DNA of 64,000 nucleotides from Nocardioides euryhalodurans (GCF_004564375.1 NZ_CP038267.1:2110501-2174500), one strand, 5' to 3'. Numbered from the stretch's first letter, positions 7,652 to 16,322 are shown. The notes: a model not told the origin generated them from the sequence alone. Numbers and translations: made by a program.

Positions 7652-8938
7652 CTAGCCGCGTCCGCTCGAGGAGCGCGCCCGGCGCGACACCGAGTCGATC
7701 GCGACCGCGATCAGCAGCACGGCTCCGGTGACCATGAACCGCACCTCCGACTCGACACCGGCGAGGTTGAGCCCGCTGGTGATCGCCTGCAGCACCAGGA
7801 TGCCGAGCAGCGCGGAGTAGGCCGAGCCGCGACCACCGAAGAGGCTGGTGCCACCGATGACCGCGGCGGCGATGGCGGTCAGGTTGGTGTCGGTGGTGCC
7901 ACTGGCCTGCGAGACCGAGGTCTGCAGGCCGGCGGCGAGCAGGCCGCCGAGCGCCGCGAGGGTGGACGTCAGCACGAAAACCGACATGAACACCCGGTTG
8001 ACCTTGATGCCGGAGCGGCGCGCCGCCTCGACGTTGCCGCCGACCGCGAACACGTGACGACCCCAGACCGTGCGCCGCAGCGCGAAGTCCGCGAACATCA
8101 CCAGCACCACGAACAGGATCCAGAGATAGCTGAAGCCGCGGTCGATGTTGACGTAGTAGGTCAGGAAGCCGAGGCCGCCGCCGAGCAGCGCAGCCCTGGC
8201 CAGCACCATCGGCCACCACGGGGTCCCGAGCCCGGCCGCGCGCCGCTTGACCGACGAGCGGTACTGCGAGCCGAGGAAGCCCAGGACCAGCAGGGCCACC
8301 AGGGCGTACGACTGCCAGCCGGTCACGAAGCTGAACCGGGTGAACTCCAGCAGGTAGGAGTCGCTCGGGAGGTTGATGGTGCCGTTCTCGCCGAGCACCA
8401 GGAGCAGCACGCCCTGGAAGCCCAGCAGTCCCGCGAGCGAGAAGACGAACGACGGCACCCCGATCCACGTGAACAGCAGGCCGTAGAACGCCCCCACCGC
8501 GACGCCGACCAGGATGCCGGCCAGCATGCCGACGAGGGTGGAGTAGCCCTGGTTGACCATCAGCACCGCCATCACGGCCGCGGCCATGCCGCTGACCGAG
8601 CCGACCGAGAGGTCGATCTGGCCGAGCAGCAGCACCAGCACGATGCCCAGCGCGATGATGCCGATCGGGGCGGCGTACTGGGTGATCGAGACGATGTTGC
8701 GCGAGGAGAGGAACCGCGCGTTCTCGGCGTAGAAGCCGATGCAGATGACCGCGAGGCCGATGATCACCGGCAGGTTGCCGAGGTCACCGGACCGGAGCCG
8801 GTTGACCTGCATCTGCAGCCAGCCACTCAGCCCCTTGCTCTGCAGCAGCCGTTCGTCAGCCAGGTCGGCGGCGACCGCGGTCGCCTCGGGCTCTGCCTCG
8901 GCCCGGTCCTCCGACGCCTCGGTCCCGGTGTCACTCAT
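7652..8938 (-). CDS. Xylose-type sugar ABC transporter permease
   Basis: 428 residues. A cytoplasmic Glu/Ala-rich N-terminus of about 55 residues precedes about 10 hydrophobic helices of the BPD_transp_2 fold used by XylH/RbsC. The family signature GQIDLSVGSVSG is present, and the coupling loop reads GGNVEAARRSGIKVNR. Forms the channel with the adjacent ATPase. ATG overlaps the ATPase stop by 8 nt (ATGAGTGA). Sugar identity is inferred from the XylF-like binding protein and the ROK regulator; not proven. Confidence 0.9.
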   Translation of the reverse strand: MSDTGTEASEDRAEAEPEATAVAADLADERLLQSKGLSGWLQMQVNRLRSGDLGNLPVIIGLAVICIGFYAENARFLSSRNIVSITQYAAPIGIIALGIVLVLLLGQIDLSVGSVSGMAAAVMAVLMVNQGYSTLVGMLAGILVGVAVGAFYGLLFTWIGVPSFVFSLAGLLGFQGVLLLVLGENGTINLPSDSYLLEFTRFSFVTGWQSYALVALLVLGFLGSQYRSSVKRRAAGLGTPWWPMVLARAALLGGGLGFLTYYVNIDRGFSYLWILFVVLVMFADFALRRTVWGRHVFAVGGNVEAARRSGIKVNRVFMSVFVLTSTLAALGGLLAAGLQTSVSQASGTTDTNLTAIAAAVIGGTSLFGGRGSAYSALLGILVLQAITSGLNLAGVESEVRFMVTGAVLLIAVAIDSVSRRARSSSGRG

Positions 8939-9737
8939 CGGTCGCCCCCTTGTGGCGCGCGGCCCGCGAGGCCACGACGTTGTCGCTGGCGCCGGTGATG
9001 GCGGCGACGAGCTGCTCGGTGGTCGCCTCCTCCACGGTGAAGTCGGCCGCGTTGCGGCCCAGGCGGAGCACCACGATCCGGTCGGCGACCGCCTGGACGT
9101 CCGCCATGTTGTGGCTGATCAGGATCACGCCGAGCCCGGTCTCCCGCAGCCGCTCGACCAGGTTGAGGACCTCCGCCGTCTGCGCGACCCCCAGGGCGGC
9201 GGTCGGCTCGTCGAGCATGACCACCTTGGGGTTGCCGATCAGGCTGCGGGCGATCGCGACGGTCTGCCGCTGCCCGCCGGAGAGCGAGGCGATCGGGATC
9301 CGGACCGACGGGATCTTGGCGGAGAGGGTGCGCAGCAGCCGCCACGACTCCTTCTCCATCTCGACCTCGTCGATCACGCTCGTCCGACTGACCTCCTGCC
9401 CGAGGAACAGGTTCGCGACGACGTCGAGGTTGTCGCAGAGGGCCAGGTCCTGGAAGACGGTCGCGATGCCGAGCTCCTGCGCGTGGGCAGGCCCGTGGAC
9501 GGAGACCGGCTTGCCCTCGATCCGGATCTCGCCACCGTCGGACTCGTAGACACCCGAGATGATCTTGACCAGCGTCGACTTCCCCGCGCCGTTGTCGCCC
9601 ACGAGGGCGACCACCTCGCCGGGTGCCACGTGCAGCGACACGTCGGTGAGCGCCTGGACCGCGCCGAACCTCTTGTTCACGCCGGTCAGGGAGAGCACTG
9701 CCTCCCTGACCGGCGCTTCCGTCGTCTGTGTCGTCAT
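8931..9737 (-). CDS. Sugar ABC transporter ATP-binding protein, single ABC domain
   Basis: 268 residues. Walker A GDNGAGKST (about 44-52), signature LSGGQRQT, Walker B VVMLDEPTAALG and switch His in LISHNMAD are intact. Classic XylG/RbsA proteins carry two fused ABC domains (about 500 residues); this one has a single domain, like FrcA-type ATPases, and must work as a homodimer. ATG is embedded in the binding-protein stop (TGATG). Nothing else in the cluster supplies a second ABC domain. Confidence 0.92.
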   Translation of the reverse strand: MTTQTTEAPVREAVLSLTGVNKRFGAVQALTDVSLHVAPGEVVALVGDNGAGKSTLVKIISGVYESDGGEIRIEGKPVSVHGPAHAQELGIATVFQDLALCDNLDVVANLFLGQEVSRTSVIDEVEMEKESWRLLRTLSAKIPSVRIPIASLSGGQRQTVAIARSLIGNPKVVMLDEPTAALGVAQTAEVLNLVERLRETGLGVILISHNMADVQAVADRIVVLRLGRNAADFTVEEATTEQLVAAITGASDNVVASRAARHKGATDE

Positions 9738-10822
9738 CAGCTGATGCCGGCCGCCGAGCAGGCGTCGGCGTACTCCTCGGTGCAGATGTCGTCGACCGAG
9801 TAGAACTCGTCCGCCACGACGGTGTCGTTGACGTTGTCGACCGTGACCGCGATCGGGTCGAAGATGAACGACGGGACGCCCTCGTACTCGGTGAGCTCGA
9901 TGCCGGTGTCGCTCGGTCCGGAGATCTCCTCCCCGTTGGCGAGCTTGACCGCGACCTCGGCGGCCGTCTCGGCCTCGATCGGGATCGGCTTGTAGATCGT
10001 CATGGCCTGCTGGCCGGCGATGATCCGCTGGATCGCGGCGAGCTCGGCGTCCTGCCCCGTGATCGGCGGCAGCGCGTCCGGGGACACGCCCGCGCCGGTC
10101 ATGGCGGCGACGACGCCGCCGGCCTGGCCGTCGTTGGCGGCGTAGACGCCCTGGATCTCGGAGGGGTCGTAGTTGCTCAGCTGGTCGGTGACGAACTGCT
10201 GGGCGTTCTCCGGGCTCCAGTCGGGGTTGTCGAACTCCTCGAGGATGTTCAGGGTGCCGTCGATGACGCTGTGGGCGCCTGCCTTGAACTGCGCGGCGTT
10301 CGGGTCGGAGGGGGCGCCGTTGAGCATCAGGATGTCGCCCTCGCCGCCCATCGCCTCGACGAGCGCCTCGCCCTGCATCTGGCCGACGGTCTCGTTGTCG
10401 AAGGACATGTAGTAGTCGGCCTCGGCGATGAACCGGTCGTAGGCGATGACCGGGATGTCGGCGTCCTGGGCCGAGGTCACCATGCCACCGGCACCGGCGC
10501 CGTTGACCGGGTCGAGGACGATCACGGCCGCACCCTCGTTGATGGCCGAGTCGACCTGCTGGGCCTGCTTGGCCTCGTCCTGGTCGGCGTTGTAGTAGGA
10601 CACCTCGCACTCCGAGCAGAGCTCGGCGACCTTGGCCTCGAACAGCGGCTTGTCGAAGGTCTCGTAGCGGGTGGTCTTGGACTCCGGCAGCAGCAGGGCG
10701 ATGGTCTGGCCGCCGCCGTCCTCGCCGCCGGTGTCTGCGTCGTTGGCGCCGCACGCGGTGGCACCCAGGGCGAGTGCCGCCGTGATGCCGACGGCGAAGA
10801 CGCGGGTCAGGGGTGTGGACAC
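9737..10822 (-). CDS. Sugar-binding lipoprotein of ABC importer (XylF-like)
   Basis: 361 residues. GTG 10822 follows GAGGAG by 6 nt. The signal ends in a lipobox-like ATACG (Cys near 24). The mature part is a type I periplasmic binding protein: TIALLLPESKTTRYE, AVIVLDPVNGAGAGG, DIPVIAYDRFI and VYAANDGQAGG match the XylF group that binds xylose or related monosaccharides. Longer upstream frames cover the operator region and are rejected. First gene of the importer operon, divergent from the ROK regulator. Confidence 0.9.
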   Translation of the reverse strand: MSTPLTRVFAVGITAALALGATACGANDADTGGEDGGGQTIALLLPESKTTRYETFDKPLFEAKVAELCSECEVSYYNADQDEAKQAQQVDSAINEGAAVIVLDPVNGAGAGGMVTSAQDADIPVIAYDRFIAEADYYMSFDNETVGQMQGEALVEAMGGEGDILMLNGAPSDPNAAQFKAGAHSVIDGTLNILEEFDNPDWSPENAQQFVTDQLSNYDPSEIQGVYAANDGQAGGVVAAMTGAGVSPDALPPITGQDAELAAIQRIIAGQQAMTIYKPIPIEAETAAEVAVKLANGEEISGPSDTGIELTEYEGVPSFIFDPIAVTVDNVNDTVVADEFYSVDDICTEEYADACSAAGIS

Positions 10823-10897
10823 GGTGGTTCTCCTCGAGCTCGGGCAGCACGCACGGCTGCGTCCTTTCGATCGAGTGTCGACGGTCACACCTTTGTC

Positions 10898-10962
10898 GTC
10901 AAGAGATGAATACAAAATGTGGTCGCAAGGTGTTTTTCCACGTGTAATCAACAACTCTTGAC
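10898..10962. promoter_or_regulatory. Spaced inverted repeat between sugar operon and ROK gene
   Basis: GTCAAGAG (10898-10905) and CTCTTGAC (10955-10962) are perfect 8-bp inverted copies 49 bp apart, inside a visibly AT-rich 130-bp divergent promoter region. The arrangement suits a dimer-of-dimers operator or DNA looping by the ROK regulator. No confident -35/-10 pair was picked. Confidence 0.4.
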
Positions 10963-10992
10963 CATACGAGCGACGGAGTGCAGGGTGTGCCC

Positions 10993-12156
10993 ATGTCGGT
11001 GACACGTCCGCCCGCCAGCGCACCGGGGTCGACGTCGTCGCTCAAGGCGGCCAACCAGCACCGGGTGCTCGACGCGCTCCGCGACGCCCAGGTCGAGGAC
11101 GACGCCCCGACCCAGGCCGAGCTCGCCCGGGTGACCGGTCTCGCGCCCGCGACCGTGTCCAACATCGTCCGTGAGCTGGCCGCCGCCGGCCTGGTCGACA
11201 CTGTGCCGGGCAGCGGCCGACGCGGCTCCGCGGTCCGGCTCTCGAGCCGCGCCGGCGTCGTGGCCGGCATCGACTTCGGCCACAGCCACGTCGGCGTGGC
11301 GGTCGGCGACCTCGGCGGCCGAGTGCTGGCCGAGGAGCGCGCACGTACGCCCGACACCCTCGGCCACGAGCAGGCCCTGGCCCTGGCCTCCTCCATCCTC
11401 ACCCGGCTGCTCGACGAGCGTGGGCCGCTGCGCCACGTCGGCCTCGGCCTGCCCGCGCCGGTCAAGAACAACGTCGTGCGCTCGGCCGCGATCTTCCCCG
11501 GCTGGGACGAGGTCGACACCAGCTCGGCCGCCGAGGCGGTCTTCGGCGTGCCCGTCGACGTCGAGAACGACGCCAACCTCGGGGCGCTGGCCGAGCACCG
11601 GCAGGGCAACGGTCGCGGCCACTCCACCTCGGTCTTCGTGAAGATCGCCAGCGGCGTGGGCGCCGGGATCATCGTGGACGACAAGCTCTTCCACGGGGCC
11701 GACGGCACGGCCGGCGAGATCGGTCACCTGACGATCAACGAGCAGGGACCGATGTGCCGCTGCGGCAGCCGGGGGTGCCTGGAGACCTACACCTCCAGCG
11801 AGCACATCCTGCGGCTGGTAGCCACCACCCTTCCCGACGCGACGCTGCAGGACCTGGTGACCGAGGCGACCAGCGGGAACGTCTCCGCCCAGCGCGCGCT
11901 CGAGGACGCGGGGCTGCACCTCGGCTGGGCGCTGGCCAGCCTGGTCAACCTGCTCAATCCCTCGATCGTGATCGTCGGCGGGGAGATGGTCAGCGCGGGC
12001 GACCTGCTGCTCGAGCCGGCCCGCACCGGCCTGCGCCGCCACGCGCTCGACGCGGTTGCGCAGACCCCGATCGTCGCCAGCGGCCTGGGCCAGCGGGCCA
12101 GCATGGTCGGCGCCGTGCTGCTCGCGGCAGAGCGGACCGAGCTGGTCTCGGACTAG
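10993..12156 (+). CDS. ROK-family transcriptional regulator (XylR/NagC-like)
   Basis: 387 residues from ATG 10993, which has AGGGTG 6 nt upstream; GTG codons at 10978 and 10987 are alternatives. N-terminal winged helix-turn-helix (about 20-70: QAELARVTGLAPATVSNIV), then a sugar-kinase-like ROK domain with DFGHSHVG nucleotide-site motif, and the ROK zinc motif CRCGSRGCLE. Known role: sugar-responsive repressors of adjacent transport genes. Divergent to the ABC importer, so it very likely controls it. The stop TAG shares the palindrome CTAG with the stop of the converging TOPRIM gene. Confidence 0.9.
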   Translation: MSVTRPPASAPGSTSSLKAANQHRVLDALRDAQVEDDAPTQAELARVTGLAPATVSNIVRELAAAGLVDTVPGSGRRGSAVRLSSRAGVVAGIDFGHSHVGVAVGDLGGRVLAEERARTPDTLGHEQALALASSILTRLLDERGPLRHVGLGLPAPVKNNVVRSAAIFPGWDEVDTSSAAEAVFGVPVDVENDANLGALAEHRQGNGRGHSTSVFVKIASGVGAGIIVDDKLFHGADGTAGEIGHLTINEQGPMCRCGSRGCLETYTSSEHILRLVATTLPDATLQDLVTEATSGNVSAQRALEDAGLHLGWALASLVNLLNPSIVIVGGEMVSAGDLLLEPARTGLRRHALDAVAQTPIVASGLGQRASMVGAVLLAAERTELVSD

Positions 12157-12683
12157 CGCTCCACCGCCTGGCGCTCGACGACGGCGAAGAGCTCGGCCAG
12201 CGCGCGGGGGGTCGTCCTCGGTGTGAGCCGGCCGGCGAGCCGCTCGGCCAGCACCGCCTTGCGCCCGCTGCGCGTTCCCGCGAAGCGACGCAGCTGGTCG
12301 GGCAGGGGTCGCTCCCGCCACTCCGGCTGCGCCTGGAAGGTCCGGAAGCGGCCCAGCTCGTCGAGCTCGTCCAGGACGTCGAGCACCTGGTCCGGCCCGA
12401 CGGCGCGGATCAGCTCCTCCTCGAGGTCGCGGTCACACACGAAGATGCCGTCCAGGGCCGGCTCGGCCCGCTCCAGGAAGCGTCGCTCGGGAGCGTCGCA
12501 GAGCCCGAGGACGAGGACGCCCCGCTCACCGGAGGCCAGCCGACGTACGTGGCGGCCGACGTTGGTCACACCGCCCATCGGCACCACCTCGGTCGCCTCG
12601 ACGAGACCGTTGCGCCGAGCGAGCAGCGCGACGACGACCGCGTCGCTGTCCCCCTCCACCAGGACGACGGTGCGCGGGGTCAC
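12153..12683 (-). CDS. Stand-alone TOPRIM-domain protein (OLD-like nuclease fragment family)
   Basis: 176 residues from GTG 12683 (GAGAGG 9 nt upstream); GTG 12692 is possible. TOPRIM features: VVLVEGDSDAVVV at the N-terminus (acidic Glu) and FVCDRDLEEELI (D-x-D pair), the metal-binding acids of OLD/topoisomerase nucleases. The C-terminal part is Arg-rich helix. No ATPase domain is fused or adjacent, unlike classical OLD proteins. Family members are annotated as TOPRIM nucleotidyl transferase/hydrolase; the actual role is unknown. Confidence 0.75.
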   Translation of the reverse strand: MTPRTVVLVEGDSDAVVVALLARRNGLVEATEVVPMGGVTNVGRHVRRLASGERGVLVLGLCDAPERRFLERAEPALDGIFVCDRDLEEELIRAVGPDQVLDVLDELDELGRFRTFQAQPEWRERPLPDQLRRFAGTRSGRKAVLAERLAGRLTPRTTPRALAELFAVVERQAVER

Positions 12684-12738
12684 GCGCCACACCCTCTCAG
12701 CAGGTGGTCGCGCTCGCCACCCGGTTGACGATCGGGCT

Positions 12739-12757
12739 TCAGGTTAGGCTAACCTAA
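12739..12757. promoter_or_regulatory. DtxR/IdeR iron box over a leaderless promoter
   Basis: The 19-mer at 12739-12757 (core AGGTTAGGCTAACCTAA) matches the actinobacterial iron-box consensus at 18 of 19 bases and ends 4 bp before the ATG of the siderophore-interacting protein. A -35 like TTGACG (12725-12730) lies upstream, so the box covers the -10. With this spacing transcription must start at or next to the ATG, implying a leaderless mRNA. Confidence 0.92.
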
Positions 12758-12761
12758 CTTC

Positions 12762-13562
12762 ATGCATGCACGTGTGATCTCGGCCGACCACCTCACGCCC
12801 GCGATGGTGCGCGTGGTGCTCGCCGGCGGCGACCTGGACCGCCTCGAGATGCCGGACGCGACCGACGCGTACGTCAACGTGGCCATCCCGCCGCCCGGCG
12901 CTCCGTACCGCGGGGTGTTCGACCCGCGCGAGGTCAAGGACCAGCACCCGGCGCAGGCCTGGCCCGCCCGGCGCCGCTACACCGTCCGCTCGTGGGACCC
13001 GGTCGCCCGGCTGCTGACCATCGACTTCGTCGTCCACGGGGACGTCGGCGTTGCCGGGGCCTGGGCTGCGCGCGTCGCACCGGGCGAGGTTCTCGTGTTC
13101 GAGGGCCCCTCGGGCGGCTACCGACCCGACCCGGGTGCCGACTGGCACCTCCTGGTCGGCGACGAGTCCGCGCTGCCCGCGATCGCTGCGTCCCTCGAGT
13201 CCCTGCCGGACGGCGCTCCGGCCGTGGTCCGCATGGTCTGCGACGGACCAGACCACGAGGTGCCGCTGCCCCCTCACGCCGCCCTCGACGTGGTGTGGCT
13301 GCACCGCCGCGGAGCACCCGACGACCGGGACCTGTTGGCGGCCGCCGTACGGAGCCTTGCCTTCCCACCCGGTCGCGTGCACGCCTTCGTCCACGGTGAG
13401 GCCGAGGAGATCCGCGAGGTACGCCGGCACCTGCTCGCCGACCGCGGCCTCTCCCGCCAGGACATGTCCTGCTCGCCCTACTGGCGACGCACGATGACCG
13501 ACGAGGCGTGGCGCGCGGTCAAGCGGGACTTCGTCGCTGCCATGGAGGCCGAGGTCGCCTAG
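12762..13562 (+). CDS. Siderophore-interacting protein, FAD-dependent ferric reductase
   Basis: 266 residues. FAD-binding half contains RRYTVRSWDP (flavin-phosphate motif) and FVVHGDVGVAGAW with the G...PG.A-type loop. The NAD(P)-like half contains LLVGDESALPAI. The typical SIP ending SPYWRRTMTDEAWRAVK is present. Function: cytoplasmic reduction of Fe(III)-siderophore to free iron. ATG 12762 directly follows the iron box; a second in-frame-looking ATG 4 nt later is out of frame. Stop overlaps the next start (TAGTG), so the DUF2470 gene is coexpressed and iron-repressed. Confidence 0.93.
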   Translation: MHARVISADHLTPAMVRVVLAGGDLDRLEMPDATDAYVNVAIPPPGAPYRGVFDPREVKDQHPAQAWPARRRYTVRSWDPVARLLTIDFVVHGDVGVAGAWAARVAPGEVLVFEGPSGGYRPDPGADWHLLVGDESALPAIAASLESLPDGAPAVVRMVCDGPDHEVPLPPHAALDVVWLHRRGAPDDRDLLAAAVRSLAFPPGRVHAFVHGEAEEIREVRRHLLADRGLSRQDMSCSPYWRRTMTDEAWRAVKRDFVAAMEAEVA

Positions 13563-14212
13563 TGGACGGGGTCGAGCCGTCGTGGGCAGAGCGCGCACGA
13601 ACCGCGCTGGCGATGACCACCGTCGCCACGCTCACGGCGGGCCGCTGCCCCCGGGCGGTGACAGTCGTCCGGATCGAGCCACAGCCCGACGGCCACCCGC
13701 TGCTGCACCTCGGGGCCACCTCGCCCGTCCACCGGCTGCTGGCCGCCTGCCCGGTCGCGACGCTGGCCGTGCCCGGGCCCGATCCCTACCGAGCCCTCGC
13801 CCTCACCGGACCGGTGCTCCCCCGCCGGACCCGCGACGGGAGCCGCACCCACCGGATGTCGCTGGTCTCGGCCCGGCTGATCGGTCCGGAGGTGCTGCCG
13901 ATCCCGCTGACCGCCTTCATCGACGCCGCTCCCGACCCCCTGCACCGCCACGCGGCGGCCACGCTGCAGCACCTCGAGACCGCGCACGCAGCGGAGCTGT
14001 TGTCGTGCCTGCGGGCCCACGGCCACCGCGACACCCGCGCCGTGGTGCCGCGCGGCCTGGACCGCTACGGGCTGGAGGTCGCCGCGATCACCGACGACGG
14101 CGTCTGCCGGCTGCGGCTGCCGTTCCCCGGCGGACCGGTCGACGACCTGGGACAGGTCGCGGCCGGCCTTCGGCTGCTGCTCACCTGCCGCTGCCGAGGC
14201 GAGGGCGGCTGA
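13562..14212 (+). CDS. DUF2470-domain protein, pyridoxamine-oxidase/HugZ-like
   Basis: 216 residues, GTG start overlapping the SIP stop by one base. The N-terminal half (about 10-115) looks like the split-barrel flavin/heme fold (ALAMTTVATLTAGRCP; LLHLGATSPVHRLLAA). The C-terminal about 85 residues fit DUF2470: D-RYGLEVAAITDDGVCRLRLPFP then PVDDLGQVAAGLRLLL. Homologous fusions act as heme-degrading or heme-binding proteins, so with the iron box a role in iron recovery from heme is likely but inferred. The usual HMNxDH-type motif is weak here (RHAAATLQHLETAHAAEL), so heme oxygenase activity is uncertain. Confidence 0.75.
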   Translation: MDGVEPSWAERARTALAMTTVATLTAGRCPRAVTVVRIEPQPDGHPLLHLGATSPVHRLLAACPVATLAVPGPDPYRALALTGPVLPRRTRDGSRTHRMSLVSARLIGPEVLPIPLTAFIDAAPDPLHRHAAATLQHLETAHAAELLSCLRAHGHRDTRAVVPRGLDRYGLEVAAITDDGVCRLRLPFPGGPVDDLGQVAAGLRLLLTCRCRGEGG

Positions 14213-14213
14213 G

Positions 14214-14405
14214 TCAGAAGGGTCCGTGGTTGCGAGGCATCGTGGCGATCGCCTGCGCCTCGTGCACGCGCTGGGCTGTGTCGAGCCCCTGGTCGGCGCC
14301 GGGCGGGACGTGTCGCGTGTTGCGGGTCCGATGACGCATCGCGAACACCGCACCCACGACCAGCAGGACCACCGCCCCGAGCAGTACCCATCCGATCGGC
14401 CCCAT
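14214..14405 (-). CDS. Small single-pass membrane protein
   Basis: 63 residues. ATG 14405 has GGGAGGAG 7 nt upstream, a strong site. One N-terminal helix (GWVLLGAVVLLVVGAVFAM) is followed by a basic, hydrophilic tail RHRTRNTRHV and an acidic/amphipathic end. Topology would put the tail in the cytoplasm. No family recognised. Convergent with the DUF2470 gene, stops 1 nt apart. Confidence 0.65.
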   Translation of the reverse strand: MGPIGWVLLGAVVLLVVGAVFAMRHRTRNTRHVPPGADQGLDTAQRVHEAQAIATMPRNHGPF

Positions 14406-14520
14406 GCCCCGCTCCTCCCGTGACGGCCGGCTCCGAGGGCCGGCCTTCCGCGACGGCGTGCCGTCGCCCGCCCAGGGTCGCACGGGGTCCCCCGAGCGGG
14501 GCGCCATCGCCGGACCCGGC

Positions 14521-16134
14521 TCAGGTGAGGATCGATGCGTACCTCCCCGTCGCGTGGACGGCACGACCGGCCTGCAGCGTCAGCTGCGAGCGGAGCTTGC
14601 GGATCCGGTCCTCCGGGACCGTGAGGTAGTCGGCACTGAGCACGGCGAGGTCGGCGTACTTCCCCACCTCGAGGGAGCCGAGGTGATGCTCGTCGCCGGT
14701 GAGGTAGGCACTGCCCGACGTGTAGAGCCGCAAGGCCTCCAGACGCGAGATCCGCTGGTCACCGTTGATGAGGACGCCGGCGTTGTTCCGCCCCGAGACC
14801 ATGTGGTAGATCATCAGCCACGGGTTCTGGGCGGCCACGTTGGTGGCGTCGGACCCGCCACCCGCCCGGATCCCCAGGTCGAGCACCCGCCGGAACGGCG
14901 TCGCTCCGCTGGCCGAGGTGTAGCGGTAGGACTGCAGCCCGACCGGGATCCCGAGGTCCGCGACCAGCTGGAGGTTCTCCGGCGTGATGTCGTTGATGTG
15001 GTGCAGCTGCCACCGCATCGCCGCGATGTCGTGGGTCTGCGCGATCTCCTGGAAGACCGCGATCTGAGCCGTGTTGTCCGCGTTCGACAGGGAGTGGAGG
15101 ATCAGCGTCCAGCCGCGCGCGCTCAGGAACTCTGCCGCCTCGGTGAGCGTCGGGACGTCCGCCGTGCTGCCGGAGGTGAGGCGCTCGCCCACGCCGATGA
15201 CCCGGAAGACGTCGTCACCGATCTTGTTGTGGTTGTTGTCGACGAAGGTCTTGATCGCGTCGAGCGTCGGGAACTCGAAGCCCGTGAAGAACTGCCGGAG
15301 GCGCAGGTCGAGCTGGTCTGCGCGCCAGAGCGCGTTGGCGTGCACCCAGTCGGGCAGCAGCGCGCCGCCCACGTCGCTGATCATCGTCATGCCGAGCCCC
15401 GCCACGTGGGCGATGCCCTCGGCCGTGCCCTGACGCTTGTCATCGAAGGTCTGGACCGCCACCAGGGCGGCACGACCGGCGGCCGGGGTCAGCGTCCCTG
15501 TGTCGGGGTTCACCGGAACCCCAGCGGACTCGAAGAAGGCCCTCGCCAGGGAGTTCGCCACGCCCTGACCGCCTCCGCCGGTCTCGGACAGGTAGACGGG
15601 GTGGCCCGGTGCGGCCTCGTCGAGCTCGGCGACGGTGGGCAGGCGCGCCTCGGCCAGCCCGTTCCGGTTCCAGCCGCCGATGCAGGTCAGGAACTCCCCC
15701 GCAGGAACCTGCTCCGCCTTGTCCGCCAGCGCCTGCTGGAGCTCGGCCACCGAGGTGGCCGACTCGATGTCGCGGGTCTCGTGGCCCGGGTTGTGGCAGG
15801 CGCGCATGAAGTGCTGGTGGGAGTCGATCAGGCCCGGGACGACCGTCGCCCCCTCGAGGTTGACCACACGTCCCGTACGCCGAACCTTGCGACCCACCTC
15901 GGCGACCCGTCCGTGCTCGATCGCCAGCTCCCGCGCCAGGGAGCCCCGGGCATCGAGCGTGACGATGGTCCCGTTGACCAGCGTCAGGCTGTCGGCCGCA
16001 TCCCGGCCGCCCTTGCCGCCGTTGCCTGCTGCGCCAGCCGGGGAGCCGACTCCCACCACCGCCGCACCGCTCGCCGCCGCGACGCCGATCCCGAGCTGAC
16101 GCCGACTGAGCCTGTTGTCCTGCTGACCGTCCAT
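14521..16134 (-). CDS. Tat-exported YtcJ-type amidohydrolase
   Basis: 537 residues from ATG 16134 (AGGAGAGG upstream). Twin-arginine signal SRRQLGIGVAAASGAAV near residue 10, then an Ala/Gly region. Amidohydrolase_3 features: LVNGTIVTLDARG, metal-binding DSHQHFMRA (HxH), a carboxylated-Lys-region helix, LHHINDITPENL, and GGSDATN with the catalytic Asp. Members hydrolyse amide/ester bonds of varied substrates using one or two zinc ions; substrate unknown. Export of a YtcJ-type enzyme suggests action on an external compound. Upstream lies a LacI-type operator. Confidence 0.88.
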   Translation of the reverse strand: MDGQQDNRLSRRQLGIGVAAASGAAVVGVGSPAGAAGNGGKGGRDAADSLTLVNGTIVTLDARGSLARELAIEHGRVAEVGRKVRRTGRVVNLEGATVVPGLIDSHQHFMRACHNPGHETRDIESATSVAELQQALADKAEQVPAGEFLTCIGGWNRNGLAEARLPTVAELDEAAPGHPVYLSETGGGGQGVANSLARAFFESAGVPVNPDTGTLTPAAGRAALVAVQTFDDKRQGTAEGIAHVAGLGMTMISDVGGALLPDWVHANALWRADQLDLRLRQFFTGFEFPTLDAIKTFVDNNHNKIGDDVFRVIGVGERLTSGSTADVPTLTEAAEFLSARGWTLILHSLSNADNTAQIAVFQEIAQTHDIAAMRWQLHHINDITPENLQLVADLGIPVGLQSYRYTSASGATPFRRVLDLGIRAGGGSDATNVAAQNPWLMIYHMVSGRNNAGVLINGDQRISRLEALRLYTSGSAYLTGDEHHLGSLEVGKYADLAVLSADYLTVPEDRIRKLRSQLTLQAGRAVHATGRYASILT

Positions 16135-16165
16135 CACAACCCTCTCCTCGTGGGCAACCAGGTGG

Positions 16166-16195
16166 TGCAACCGATTGCAAAGAATCAATTCTTGG
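16166..16195. promoter_or_regulatory. LacI-type operator and overlapping second palindrome
   Basis: TGCAACCGATTGCA (16166-16179) has perfect arms TGCAA/TTGCA around CCGA, the standard LacI-family operator layout. Overlapping it is CAAAGAATCAATTCTTGG (16178-16195), an 18-mer with one mismatch between its arms. Both lie 32-62 bp upstream of the Tat amidohydrolase start. No LacI-family gene is present in the window, so the regulator must be elsewhere. Confidence 0.6.
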
Positions 16196-16322
16196 AGTGT
16201 GCTCAGACCCCCACCCGGCGTCAAGGTCCGCCGGCACGGCCGCTGCCCGGGCCGCCTCCGGCGCAGGTCGCCGGTCTAGTCGTCGAGACCGGAGGGCGTA
16301 CGCCGCGGCACACCCTGGAGGG

